Positions 14,182 to 22,689 of a DNA stretch of 64,000 nt are shown piece after piece. The notes under the pieces were generated by a model, which saw only the letters and a program-made list of their open reading frames with translations, was not told the origin of the DNA and did not search any database. The stretch's first letter is position 1. Each line of letters starts with the position of its first letter. Position numbers and translations under genes: made by a program. The DNA lies in contig NZ_JAHUWK010000001.1 in assembly GCF_019219065.1 (NCBI RefSeq), positions 558,001-622,000 on the forward strand. The letters are read 5' to 3'. This DNA is from Duganella sp. sic0402. Its GTDB lineage: Bacteria > Pseudomonadota > Gammaproteobacteria > Burkholderiales > Burkholderiaceae_D.

Positions 14182-15798
14182 ATGTTTAATAGCATAACTA
14201 TACGTACGCGCCTGATCGCCACCATGGGCGTGCTGGGCATTGTGATGCTGGCCCTTGGTGGCCTCAGCATTTTCGGCCTGAATACCGTCAACTTTGCATT
14301 GAAGGACGTGTATTCCAACCAGATGGCGTCCACGGTCGCGCTGGGCAACGCCAAGAACTTCCTCAACCGCGCGCGTTTCGTGATCGACCGTGGCGTGTTC
14401 CATCCGGAAGCGGCAGACCTGGAGAAAACCCTGGGCCGCGCCGAAGGCTTCTTGCAGGACGGTGAGAAAGCCTGGAAAGCTTATCTGGCGCTGCCGCTGA
14501 CTGGCGAGGAGAAGACTCTGGCTGCCGATCTGGACGCCAAACGCACTGTCTACCTGGCTGAACTGCGTGGCCTGATGGCGGCGCTGCGCGTGCATGACGA
14601 AGCCAAGATCGAAGAAATGTCGATGAAAACGCTGTCGGCGCAGTTCGGCATCTTTGACGCCGCGTCGAACAAGCTGGAGCAATACCAGCTGACCACCGCC
14701 AAGGATCACTACGACGAGAGCCAATCATTCTTCACCAGCTTCACCACCGGTTTCACCATCGCGCTGGCGCTGAGCGCAGTGCTGATTATTTACTCGGCAA
14801 TGCGCCTGCTGGCCGCTATCCTGCGTCCACTGGAGCACGCGCTGGGCCACTTCGACCAGATCGCCACCGGCAACCTGGCCAACCAGATCCACATCCAGCG
14901 CGACGATGAAATGGGCTTGCTGATGAAGGGCCTGATCAAGATGCAAGACCAGATGTCGAACACCGTCAGCAGCATCCGCACCGGCAGCAGCGCAATCGCC
15001 ACCGCCAGCGCGGAAATTGCTTCCGGCAATCTGGACCTGTCGCGCCGTACCGAGAACCAGGCGGCTGCGCTGGAAGAAACCGCGTCGTCGCTCGAAGAAC
15101 TGACCTCGACCGTGCGCCAGAACGCCGACAACGCCCGCCAGGCCAACCAGCTGGCGCTCAGCGCGCAGGACGTGGCAGGCAAGGGCGGCATGCTGGTGTC
15201 GCAAGTGGTGGACACCATGGGCAACATCAACACGTCGTCGCGCAAGATTGCCGACATTATCGGCGTGATCGATGGCATCGCCTTCCAGACCAACATCCTG
15301 GCGCTGAATGCGGCCGTGGAAGCGGCGCGCGCCGGTGAGCAAGGCCGCGGCTTTGCCGTGGTGGCGACCGAAGTGCGCAACCTGGCGCAACGCTCGGCGG
15401 CTGCCGCCAAAGAGATCAAGGAACTGATCACCGAATCGGTGGAGCAGGTGGACGCCGGCAATCAGCTGGTCGACAAGGCCGGCGCGACGATGGGTGAAAT
15501 CGTCAACAGCGTCGAGCGCGTCACCAGCATCATGACCGAAATCATGGTGGCCGGCGAAGAGCAAAGCGAAGGCATCAACCAGATCAACCAGGCCATTGTG
15601 TCGATGGACGAAGTGACGCAGCAGAACGCCGCGCTGGTGGAAGAGGCGGCTGCTGCCGCCAACGCCATGCAGGAACAGGCCGCGCAGCTGGAAGAAATGG
15701 TCAGCACCTTCAAGCTGGACAGCAGCAGCGCCGCTAACCCTCACCGCCTGGGCAACCGCGCGGCGCCACGCCGGCCGGCACTGGCGCTCGGCCAGTAA
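14182..15798 (+). CDS. Methyl-accepting chemotaxis protein, four-helix-bundle sensor type
   Basis: This 538-residue receptor has a first membrane segment at about residues 12-34, a periplasmic four-helix-bundle sensor, a second membrane segment at about 188-210, a HAMP domain, and the cytoplasmic signalling domain whose hairpin tip ([20 protein letters not shown]) begins near residue 366. It signals to CheA/CheW. The C-terminus (PRRPALALGQ) lacks a NWETF-type CheR tether. It is a single-gene unit with its own promoter and terminator. Confidence 0.94.
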   Translation: MFNSITIRTRLIATMGVLGIVMLALGGLSIFGLNTVNFALKDVYSNQMASTVALGNAKNFLNRARFVIDRGVFHPEAADLEKTLGRAEGFLQDGEKAWKAYLALPLTGEEKTLAADLDAKRTVYLAELRGLMAALRVHDEAKIEEMSMKTLSAQFGIFDAASNKLEQYQLTTAKDHYDESQSFFTSFTTGFTIALALSAVLIIYSAMRLLAAILRPLEHALGHFDQIATGNLANQIHIQRDDEMGLLMKGLIKMQDQMSNTVSSIRTGSSAIATASAEIASGNLDLSRRTENQAAALEETASSLEELTSTVRQNADNARQANQLALSAQDVAGKGGMLVSQVVDTMGNINTSSRKIADIIGVIDGIAFQTNILALNAAVEAARAGEQGRGFAVVATEVRNLAQRSAAAAKEIKELITESVEQVDAGNQLVDKAGATMGEIVNSVERVTSIMTEIMVAGEEQSEGINQINQAIVSMDEVTQQNAALVEEAAAAANAMQEQAAQLEEMVSTFKLDSSSAANPHRLGNRAAPRRPALALGQ

Positions 15799-15805
15799 GC
15801 TAACA

Positions 15806-15829
15806 GGGCGCTGCGGCGCCCTTTTTTTT
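15806..15829 (+). terminator. Terminator of the chemoreceptor gene
   Basis: GGGCGC / GCGCCC with a TGCG loop is followed by eight T residues, eight bases after the stop codon. Confidence 0.9.
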
Positions 15830-15834
15830 CGTTT

Positions 15835-16056
15835 TCAAGAAACCATGCGGCTGGCCAGGCGATGCACCATCGGCCCGCACAGCATGACGATGGTGAAGGC
15901 GGCGGGCCAGGCGGCCATGAAGGCGGTCTTCCAGTGCGACATGAAACCGGCGCTCAGGCCGAGGTTCAGCCAGGTCACCCATCCGCTCATCAGTGACGAC
16001 ATCAGCAGCGACATCAACAAGGCGAACATGGCGCGCATACGCAGGGCTGGATTCAT
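15835..16056 (-). CDS. DUF2798 family small membrane protein
   Basis: This 73-residue protein has two hydrophobic segments (about residues 10-32 and 46-65) and the family pattern LMSGWVTWLNLG...AWPAAFTIVMLCGPMVHRLA. Its function is unknown. A GGAG precedes the ATG at 16056. It is transcribed divergently from a LysR regulator, and in related genomes such small DUF2798 genes often sit beside LysR genes, so it is a probable regulatory target. The opposite-strand reading of the same DNA gives only a low-complexity basic protein. Confidence 0.75.
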   Translation of the reverse strand: MNPALRMRAMFALLMSLLMSSLMSGWVTWLNLGLSAGFMSHWKTAFMAAWPAAFTIVMLCGPMVHRLASRMVS

Positions 16057-16105
16057 TGCATTTCTCCGGTAGTGGTAAAACCGACAGCGTAGAGACTTGC
16101 ATCAA

Positions 16106-16147
16106 TCTATACTAGAGCCATATTTTTAATTTCAAATTCCAAATATG
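16106..16147 (-). promoter_or_regulatory. Promoter of the DUF2798 gene with overlapping LysR-type inverted repeat
   Basis: On the minus strand TTGAAA (16130-16135) and TATAGA (16106-16111) are 18 bases apart. A 7-bp inverted repeat CATATTT / AAATATG (16119-16125 and 16141-16147) brackets the -35 box. Binding of the adjacent LysR protein here would cover the promoter. Confidence 0.5.
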
Positions 16148-16152
16148 ACATC

Positions 16153-17052
16153 ATGCTCGATGATTTAGCCCTGTTTGTATCGATTGTGGAGGCGGGTAGC
16201 CTGAACGCCGCAGCCGCCAGGGAAGCGCTGCCGCCTGCCACCGTGACGCGCCGGCTGCAAAAGCTGGAGAGCGAGCTGGGCTACCGGCTGCTGAACCGCA
16301 GCGCGCGCCGCATGCAGCCGACGGCGGAGGGTATGCAGTATTACGAACAATGCCGTCCGCTGGTGCATGCGCTGCGCCAGGCGACGCAGCGGCTGGACGC
16401 CAGCCTGTCTGCGGTGTCGGGCAATATCCGCGTGCTGGCCCCGGTCAACTTTGCCAGCGGCTTGCTGACGCCGGCATGGACCAGCTTCATGCTCAAATAC
16501 CCGGAGATCAATCTGGAACTGGAATGCTCAAACCGCTTGCAGGATCTGGTCGGCAGCGGCGCCGATCTGGCGATCCGCGTCGGCACGCTGGGCGATTCGA
16601 CCTTGATGCAGCGCCGCCTCGGCAGCGCCGGCCTGGTGATGGTGGCCGCGCCATCCTATCTGGCGCGCGCCGGCACGCCGCAGGCGCCGGCGCAGCTGGA
16701 GCAGCACGAGCTGATCGTGGCCGAGCCGCTGCGCACCTGGCGTTTGCGCCAGCCCGGCAGCGGCGTGGAGATCGCGTTGCAGCCGCAAGCCCGCTTCCGC
16801 GTCAATGAAATGCGGCTGGCGGTGGAAATGGCGGCGGCTGGCATCGGCGTGCTGCTATGCCCCTTGCTGCAATCGCGCGACCTGCTGGACCAGGGCAAGC
16901 TGGTGCGCGTGCTGACCGATTGGATGCCGGAACCGCGCCATGTCTACGCGGTGTGGCCGCAGCGCCGCTACCTGCCGGCGCGGGTGCGGGTGCTGCTGGA
17001 GCATCTGGCGGAGTTCGCGGCCAGCACGCCGTCCTTGCAGGAATTTACTTGA
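16153..17052 (+). CDS. LysR family transcriptional regulator
   Basis: This 299-residue regulator has an N-terminal winged helix (LNAAAAREALPPATVTRRLQKLE) and a LysR substrate-binding domain from about residue 90 (IRVLAPVNFASGLLTPA). It belongs to the CrgA/DsdC-like group common in betaproteobacteria. It is divergent from the DUF2798 gene with a 96-base shared region that holds an inverted repeat. Its 3' end overlaps the converging DUF4197 gene by eight bases. The inducer cannot be inferred. Confidence 0.93.
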   Translation: MLDDLALFVSIVEAGSLNAAAAREALPPATVTRRLQKLESELGYRLLNRSARRMQPTAEGMQYYEQCRPLVHALRQATQRLDASLSAVSGNIRVLAPVNFASGLLTPAWTSFMLKYPEINLELECSNRLQDLVGSGADLAIRVGTLGDSTLMQRRLGSAGLVMVAAPSYLARAGTPQAPAQLEQHELIVAEPLRTWRLRQPGSGVEIALQPQARFRVNEMRLAVEMAAAGIGVLLCPLLQSRDLLDQGKLVRVLTDWMPEPRHVYAVWPQRRYLPARVRVLLEHLAEFAASTPSLQEFT

Positions 17053-17737
17053 GCGCGCCGAACACTTTGCCGATCAGCTTGCTGCCGGTGCCGATCGGAT
17101 CGGCGCGGATGGCTTTTTCCTCTTCGGCGATCATGGTGTACAGGCCGTCCAGCGCGCGCTGGGTGACATAGCCTTCGACGGTGGCCTGATCCTTGGCCAG
17201 CACGCCCAGCTTGGGCGCCAGGCTCATGGCGGTGTTGTACTTGCTTGCCAGGCCGGATTGATCGGTGACTTTCTTCACCACCGGCTGGAATTGCACGGCC
17301 AGCTTGTCCTGGGTCTTGGCGCGGAAGAAGTCGGTCACCGAGGTATCGCCGCCGGCCAGGATGTTTTTGGCGTCGCTGATGGTCATCGATTTGACCGCGT
17401 CCAGCAGCAGCGGCTTGGCCATGGGCACGGCGGATTCGGCGGCATGGTTCATCTGCACCACCAGCTCATCCAGTTGCTTGGCCTTGCCGGTCATTTTCAG
17501 CAGCGGCCGCGCCTGCTCCAGAATTTTCGGCAGCGGGATGCGCACTTTGGGATTATTCAGGAAACCGCCGTCGGCGCCGAGCTTGGCGACTGCAGCGTTG
17601 GAGCCGGTTTCCAGCGCCGCCTTCAGGCCGCCGGAAGCGTCGGTGTTGCTCAGGTCCGCCAGCGAGATGGCGTAGGCGCTGGCCGCCAGCAGGCTCAGCA
17701 GCAGCAGCAGGGTGAGGGAACGGCGGGATATCGGCAT
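17045..17737 (-). CDS. DUF4197 domain protein, exported
   Basis: This 230-residue protein has a signal peptide (MPISRRSLTLLLLLSLLAASAYA) and the helical DUF4197 domain (about residues 25-230; AVAKLGADGGFLNNPKVRIPLP and ITDAKNIL-like ISDAKNILAGGDTS, TDFFRAKT). DUF4197 proteins are periplasmic and widespread in proteobacteria, with no proven role. It stands between a LysR gene and the chemotaxis operon on the same strand as the latter. Confidence 0.85.
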   Translation of the reverse strand: MPISRRSLTLLLLLSLLAASAYAISLADLSNTDASGGLKAALETGSNAAVAKLGADGGFLNNPKVRIPLPKILEQARPLLKMTGKAKQLDELVVQMNHAAESAVPMAKPLLLDAVKSMTISDAKNILAGGDTSVTDFFRAKTQDKLAVQFQPVVKKVTDQSGLASKYNTAMSLAPKLGVLAKDQATVEGYVTQRALDGLYTMIAEEEKAIRADPIGTGSKLIGKVFGALK

Positions 17738-17788
17738 GGCGGACAGTGCTCCAGTATGGTCAATGGCGCTACTGTACCGCAGCCCCGT

Positions 17789-19306
17789 TCACGCCGCCAG
17801 CGCGGGCATTTCGCCGGCCAGCCGTTCCAGCAGCCGGTCGCACTGGAACACGCTCAGGGTTTTGCGAGTCTCGCCTTCGCCGATATCGATTACCTCATCC
17901 ATTTCGCTGCGCGGGTCGCCTTGCGCATTCTGATTGCGCATCATCTTCGGCGCCCCGTAGCGTTTGCTGTCCTCGACGGTCATGATGTTTTCCACCGCAT
18001 CCACCATCAGGCCGTAGCACTCGCCATCGCGCACCACCACCAGGATTTTCGACTGGGAGCTGTCTTCCAGCGGCGGCATCCGGTACAGGCCGCGCAGGTC
18101 GATGACACTGATCATCTGCTGGCGCAGGTTCAGCATGCCGAGCATGAAGGCGGGCAGGCCGGGCGGGCGGGTGATCTCGCCGGCGCTGACATCGATAATC
18201 TCGCGCACCTGGCGGATCTCCACCGCGTAGCTGTTCTCCAGTGTGAAGCTGATGTAGACCTGGCGCTGGATGCGCCGCGCCTCGCGCCGCTCATGGCTGG
18301 CGATCAGTTCCGCATCCTTCGGATACAGATTGGCGTGGCCGGTACGCATCTCCTTGATTTCATTGCTGGAGAAAATCTGCTGATGGTCGAGGAAGAAAAT
18401 ATCGCCCAGCTGCGGCTTCGACAGGCAACCGCCAAACATCCCGGCACGCGCCTTGCTCAGCATGGGAATCGGCATCACTTCTTCGCTGTAGAAATTGACG
18501 ATGTTATCGACCGAATCGACCAGGAAGCCGATGGTCGCGTCATCGATGCGCGCCACGATCACACGCTGGTCGGGGCTTTGCGTGCGCTCCACGGCGGCGC
18601 CGGCATTCAGCAGCGTGGCGAAATCGACCACCGCCACCGGACTGCCACGAAAATTGATGCGCCCCAGGCATAGCGCACTGTTCAGCACCGAAGGCTGCAA
18701 TTCCGGCACGCGGATAATCTCCTGAATCGCGCTCATCTCGAACGCAAACGATGATATGCCGACGCAGAAACTCACGCATTGGCGGCGCTCGCCATGATGG
18801 CGGCGGGTCTGCTTGTCGGTGCATTGCAGCGCCAGCACTTGCGGCACGTTTTCAATGCGCACCAGCGCATCGGGATCGAGCACCTGCACCAGCCGCGCCC
18901 CTTGCTCCAGCAGAATGGTGCCGGCCACCACGCCGCGTTTTTCCCCATCGGTGTAAGCCAGCTTGCTGCGCTGTTCGGGACGGACGCGCAGGATTTCGCC
19001 GGTGGCGTCAAACAGGATGCCGACCAGCACGCCTTGATAATCGAGGATAGCGATCTTGTCGGTGGGCAGCGCCGCGCGCGCTTCGGGACTGAACACCCGG
19101 CCCAGGTTAACCACCGGGATCACGCTGCCGCGCAAGGTGAACACGCCCTCCAGAAACTTCGGCGACAGCGGCAACGCCGACACCTTGTCCGGATAGTTGA
19201 CCACTTCGCGGAAGCAGCTGGCGGGCAGGGCGAACTCATCGTCCCCCAGCACGAAGGAGCCAAACAGCTCGGTGCAGGAAACGGCGGCGGCGTCAGCTTC
19301 AGGCAT
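17789..19306 (-). CDS. Chemotaxis protein with three tandem CheW domains
   Basis: This 505-residue protein contains three CheW-like domains at about residues 12-150, 178-320 and 345-495. Each shows the CheW pattern of a strand such as SFVLGDDEFALP / SFCVGISSFAFEM / SFTLENSYAVEI followed by a LRGSVIPVVNL / FRGSPVAVVDF / LRQQMISVIDL turn. CheW links receptors to the CheA kinase, so a triple form could act as a larger scaffold in the receptor array. It is the last gene of a four-gene operon and overlaps cheD by eight bases. Domain 2 (after RHHGERRQCVSFCVG) is the most divergent. Confidence 0.9.
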   Translation of the reverse strand: MPEADAAAVSCTELFGSFVLGDDEFALPASCFREVVNYPDKVSALPLSPKFLEGVFTLRGSVIPVVNLGRVFSPEARAALPTDKIAILDYQGVLVGILFDATGEILRVRPEQRSKLAYTDGEKRGVVAGTILLEQGARLVQVLDPDALVRIENVPQVLALQCTDKQTRRHHGERRQCVSFCVGISSFAFEMSAIQEIIRVPELQPSVLNSALCLGRINFRGSPVAVVDFATLLNAGAAVERTQSPDQRVIVARIDDATIGFLVDSVDNIVNFYSEEVMPIPMLSKARAGMFGGCLSKPQLGDIFFLDHQQIFSSNEIKEMRTGHANLYPKDAELIASHERREARRIQRQVYISFTLENSYAVEIRQVREIIDVSAGEITRPPGLPAFMLGMLNLRQQMISVIDLRGLYRMPPLEDSSQSKILVVVRDGECYGLMVDAVENIMTVEDSKRYGAPKMMRNQNAQGDPRSEMDEVIDIGEGETRKTLSVFQCDRLLERLAGEMPALAA

Positions 19307-19874
19307 GGATGGTCCTTGCGTGGTTGGTGGCGGTGGCGACGATTTCCTGTACCGAGTAGGTGCAAGTGGCGCAATCGATGGTCAGCGTGCGGCCGCACTT
19401 GCCGCCGACGCGGCAATAGACGACGTTCAGGCCAAATTTGCGCAGGTGCTTGCGCGCCGCCTCGGCATTCTGCTGGCCGATCTGCAAGCGGCTGGAGCAG
19501 CTGTTGAGCATGGTCGCGCCGCCAGCCAGCACCACTTCGATGTCGGCACAGTCGTCCGGCGTGGCGCCGATCAGGCGCAGCAGCGAAGGCACGGCCTGGT
19601 TGACGTAGCGGGCGCCGAATTCGTCGCTCATCTGCGCGCACTCGGGCAGCAGGCAGTGCGCCATGGCGCAGCGGCCGCGCTTCTTCCAGATCAGGCCGAT
19701 GCCGACGCAGGAACCCAGCAGCGCCTGTAATTGATCGGTGCGGCCCCCCGCCTTGAGCTGGCCCATGGCAACTTGCAGCGGGGCGCGCGGACCGTTGCCT
19801 TGCGCCCATGGCATGGGTGCGGCGCTGCCGCCGGGTAAGGGCTGCGCCAGAGGGAAATTGAATATCGCTTGCAT
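19299..19874 (-). CDS. cheD: CheD receptor glutamine deamidase
   Basis: This 191-residue enzyme deamidates glutamines on chemoreceptors and can interact with CheC. The catalytic Cys and His are in LLGSCVGIGLIW and CAMAHCLLP, and the GGATM block is present. It carries extra cysteines near the C-terminus (YCRVGGKCGRTLTIDCATC), which is unusual but not unknown. It lies between cheR and the triple CheW gene. Confidence 0.9.
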   Translation of the reverse strand: MQAIFNFPLAQPLPGGSAAPMPWAQGNGPRAPLQVAMGQLKAGGRTDQLQALLGSCVGIGLIWKKRGRCAMAHCLLPECAQMSDEFGARYVNQAVPSLLRLIGATPDDCADIEVVLAGGATMLNSCSSRLQIGQQNAEAARKHLRKFGLNVVYCRVGGKCGRTLTIDCATCTYSVQEIVATATNHARTIHA

Positions 19875-19885
19875 GGTAGACCGCC

Positions 19886-20701
19886 TTATTCCATTCGGTA
19901 AATCATAGGCCGGTCGAACTGGTAGGCGGTATTGAGGCCAGAGATCGATTCGGATTCCCCCACGATCATGATGGCGTGGGGCGCCATGCTCGGGCGGGCT
20001 TGGTTCAGTATCAACTGCTGCTGCTCCTGATCGAAATAGATCAGCACATTGCGCAGGAATACCAGATCAAACTGCCTGGCTGGCCGTAACGGAGTCAGCA
20101 AATTATGTTGGGCTAACTCCACGTTTTTCTTTAGTGCATCCACCACCCGCAGGCCGCTGGCACTGGGGCGGAAGTACTTCTTGACCCAGTCCGGATGCGT
20201 GGACTGGATGCGTTCCACCGAGCGGCCGGTGTACTGCCCGTCGCGCGCCAGCGCCAGGATCTGCTGCGAAATATCGGTCGCATGGATCTGGTAGCCGAAG
20301 CCCGGATTGGCCGCCGCAAACTCTTCGCACAGCATGGCCATCGAATACAGCTCCTCGCCGCTGGAGGCCGCCGCCGACCACACTTTCAGTTTTTTGCCTT
20401 GATGCGCCTGCCACCACTGCGGCAGGAATTCCTTCTCGACGTAATCCCACACCTGCGGGGTGCGGAAGAACAGCGTGTCATTGGTAGTCACCAGGTCGAT
20501 AAAATGCGGTATCTCGGCCCGGTCCTGCTCCACCTTGTCCAGATAAGCCTGGTAGCTGCCCAGCTTCAGCGCCTGCACGCGCGGGCGCAGACGACGTTCC
20601 AGCAGCACGCTCTTGCGCTCCGTCATCGCGATGCCGGTATGCTTGCGCACCAGCGCGATCAGCGCGGACAGCGTCGCCGGAGAAAATCCGCCGGCGTCCA
20701 T
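19886..20701 (-). CDS. cheR: CheR chemoreceptor methyltransferase
   Basis: This 271-residue enzyme methylates glutamate residues on receptors using S-adenosylmethionine. It has the all-helical CheR N domain (about residues 8-70) and the methyltransferase domain with VWSAAASSGEELYS as SAM motif, ATDIS and FDLVFLRNVLIYFD. It lies two bases downstream of the PAS-PAS receptor gene, its presumed substrate. Confidence 0.95.
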   Translation of the reverse strand: MDAGGFSPATLSALIALVRKHTGIAMTERKSVLLERRLRPRVQALKLGSYQAYLDKVEQDRAEIPHFIDLVTTNDTLFFRTPQVWDYVEKEFLPQWWQAHQGKKLKVWSAAASSGEELYSMAMLCEEFAAANPGFGYQIHATDISQQILALARDGQYTGRSVERIQSTHPDWVKKYFRPSASGLRVVDALKKNVELAQHNLLTPLRPARQFDLVFLRNVLIYFDQEQQQLILNQARPSMAPHAIMIVGESESISGLNTAYQFDRPMIYRME

Positions 20702-20703
20702 GA

Positions 20704-22401
20704 CTACACCGTGAAGCCGGAGACCGTCTTATTCAGGTCGCCAGCACGCTGGTTCAAACCTTCGGTCGAGCGGGCGATGCTGTCGCACGCAGCGGCCGAC
20801 TTTTCGGCTTCCTCGGCGATGTACTGCACGGCGGTGCTGACTTCGCGCGCCGTCAGCAGTTGCTCGTTGGTCGCCTTGGAAATATCGGAAATCGCCTCGG
20901 TGGTGCGCACCACGCCGGCCAGAATCTTGTCGAAGGCATCGCTGGCCTGGCGCGAAATCTCGCTGCCGGCGGATACGCGCTTGACCGACTCGTTGATCAG
21001 CTTGGAAATCTCCTTGGTGGCCTGCGACGAGCGCTCGGCCAGCTTGCGCACCTCATCCGCCACCACCGAGAAGCCCAGGCCGTGCTCGCCGGCGCGCGCT
21101 GCTTCGATGGCCGCATTGAAGGCCAGCATATTGGTCTGGTTGGCGATGTCGCTGATGACCTTGACGATTTCGCCGATGTCTTCCGACGAGCGGTTGATCA
21201 GGTCCATCGCTTCGATCGATTTGGCCACCGCCTTGGCGCCGACTTCCGCCTCGTGCTGGGTCGATTTGGCCATTGAATCGGCATCCGAGGTATTACCGGC
21301 GATGATGTTGATCGAGCTGGTCAGGCCGTCGATGGAGGCGTTCATTTCCTCCACGGTGGCGCCCAAGGCCTGGGTGCCCACTGCCACGCCATTGCTGCGC
21401 TCGGCGATGGTGGTGGCGGCATCCGCCAGGCCGCTGGCGGACATCACCACGTCGCTGATCACTTTGCGCAGGTCGGCAATCATCTTGCTGATGCCTTCGG
21501 CTAATTGATCCAGCGGTTCGTTGCCGTCGACGATGACCTTGCTGGTCAGGTCGCCGTTGGCAGCATGCTCCACCGAGTCCAGCAGGCGGGCGATTTTTTC
21601 GCCGTCCGCCTTGGCCTTGGCCGCAACCGATTCCTCCAGCTGCACCTGGGCGGTAATATCGCTTGCATATTTGACTATTTTATATGGTTTGCCATTTAAA
21701 TCGAGAATCGGATTATAAGTGGCTTGTATCCATATCGTTTTCTTATTATTTCCCAAACGCTTATAACGGCCACTGTCGAATTCGCCACGATTTAATTTTT
21801 GCCAGAAACGTTTATACTCGGCACTAGCAGCATAATCGGCATCGCAAAAAATCCGGTGATGCTCGCCTTTAATATCATCAAGGTAATACCCCATGACATC
21901 AAGGAAGTTTTCATTGGCGGTCAGGACATGGCCCTGCATGTCGAACTCGATCACCGCCTGGGCCTTGCCGATGGCGCTGACCTTGCCTTCGTACTCGGCA
22001 TTGCGCATGCGATTCTCAGTGATGTCGGTGGCGAACTTGATGACCTTGTACGGCCTGCCGTCGGCATCCATGATCGGGTTGTACGAGGCGTTGATCCAGA
22101 TTTCACGGCTGCCCTTGGCCAGGCGCTTATATTCGCCCTGGTCGAACTCGCCGGCCGCGAGGTGGGTCCAGAACTGCTTGTAGGCGGGCGAGGAGGCAAA
22201 TTCCGGTTCGCAGAACATGGCGTGATGACGGCCTTGCACCTCGTCCAGCGTGTAGCCGACGGCGCGCAGGAAGTTGTCGTTGGCGTGCAAAATCTTACCT
22301 TCCAGGTCAAACTCGATCACCGCCTGTACGCGGTTCAACGCCGCGTGGATGGCTTGCAGTTCTATATCTTGTGTTTGTATTACCTGGCTTGGGGCATTCA
22401 T
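20704..22401 (-). CDS. Soluble PAS-PAS chemoreceptor (BdlA/Aer-like)
   Basis: This 565-residue receptor has no membrane segment. Two similar PAS domains (about residues 20-130 and 140-252; each ends in PYK(V/I)(I/V)K(F/Y)A(T/S)DIT) are followed by a short HAMP-like linker and an MCP signalling domain with its tip ([20 protein letters not shown]) near residue 420. The layout matches BdlA of Pseudomonas, which governs biofilm dispersal, and Aer-type redox sensors. PAS cofactor (haem or FAD) cannot be read from sequence. It heads the operon with cheR, cheD and triple cheW. Confidence 0.92.
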   Translation of the reverse strand: MNAPSQVIQTQDIELQAIHAALNRVQAVIEFDLEGKILHANDNFLRAVGYTLDEVQGRHHAMFCEPEFASSPAYKQFWTHLAAGEFDQGEYKRLAKGSREIWINASYNPIMDADGRPYKVIKFATDITENRMRNAEYEGKVSAIGKAQAVIEFDMQGHVLTANENFLDVMGYYLDDIKGEHHRIFCDADYAASAEYKRFWQKLNRGEFDSGRYKRLGNNKKTIWIQATYNPILDLNGKPYKIVKYASDITAQVQLEESVAAKAKADGEKIARLLDSVEHAANGDLTSKVIVDGNEPLDQLAEGISKMIADLRKVISDVVMSASGLADAATTIAERSNGVAVGTQALGATVEEMNASIDGLTSSINIIAGNTSDADSMAKSTQHEAEVGAKAVAKSIEAMDLINRSSEDIGEIVKVISDIANQTNMLAFNAAIEAARAGEHGLGFSVVADEVRKLAERSSQATKEISKLINESVKRVSAGSEISRQASDAFDKILAGVVRTTEAISDISKATNEQLLTAREVSTAVQYIAEEAEKSAAACDSIARSTEGLNQRAGDLNKTVSGFTV

Positions 22402-22427
22402 TAGAGTTTCCCTGTCAAATATAGTTG

Positions 22428-22445
22428 GATATTCAATTGATATTC
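22428..22445 (-). repeat. Direct repeat GATATTC in the leader of the chemotaxis operon
   Basis: GATATTC occurs at 22428-22434 and 22439-22445, one helical turn (11 bases) apart, 27-44 bases upstream of the receptor start. It may be a regulator site, but chance is not excluded. Confidence 0.3.
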
Positions 22446-22622
22446 GTGGATTGGGAATATGCGTTGCTTTCGATTATTTCCGGTATTCAAAGTCAAAGCA
22501 AGCTGAGCAATAAAGAATTCTTCCTTTAGTGTACTCTGCAAGCGACACCGTCATCGTAGTTTCACGCCATTGCAAAGCGCCGCGTCCTGATTCAAAAGTT
22601 TGGCATCCTCAGAAAAAAATAA

Positions 22623-22650
22623 CACGATCGTTCTATTTGTGAGGTATAGT
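22623..22650 (+). promoter_or_regulatory. fadB-type promoter: operator-like ACGATCGT and -10
   Basis: The palindrome ACGATCGT sits in CACGATCGTTCT (22623-22634), 16-17 bases from its centre to a TATAGT -10 box (22645-22650). A closely related sequence is found at the same distance from the -10 of the thiolase operon (28257-28268). This suggests a common repressor, perhaps of the TetR type. Confidence 0.5.
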
Positions 22651-22689
22651 GAGTGAGCCTGGCATTCCAACCAAAAATAAGGAAGAGAC

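Noticed and set aside
16940..18673. A 577-residue plus-strand open frame across DUF4197 and the triple CheW gene
   Set aside because: It runs antisense to two genes with clear domains and has no recognisable motif.
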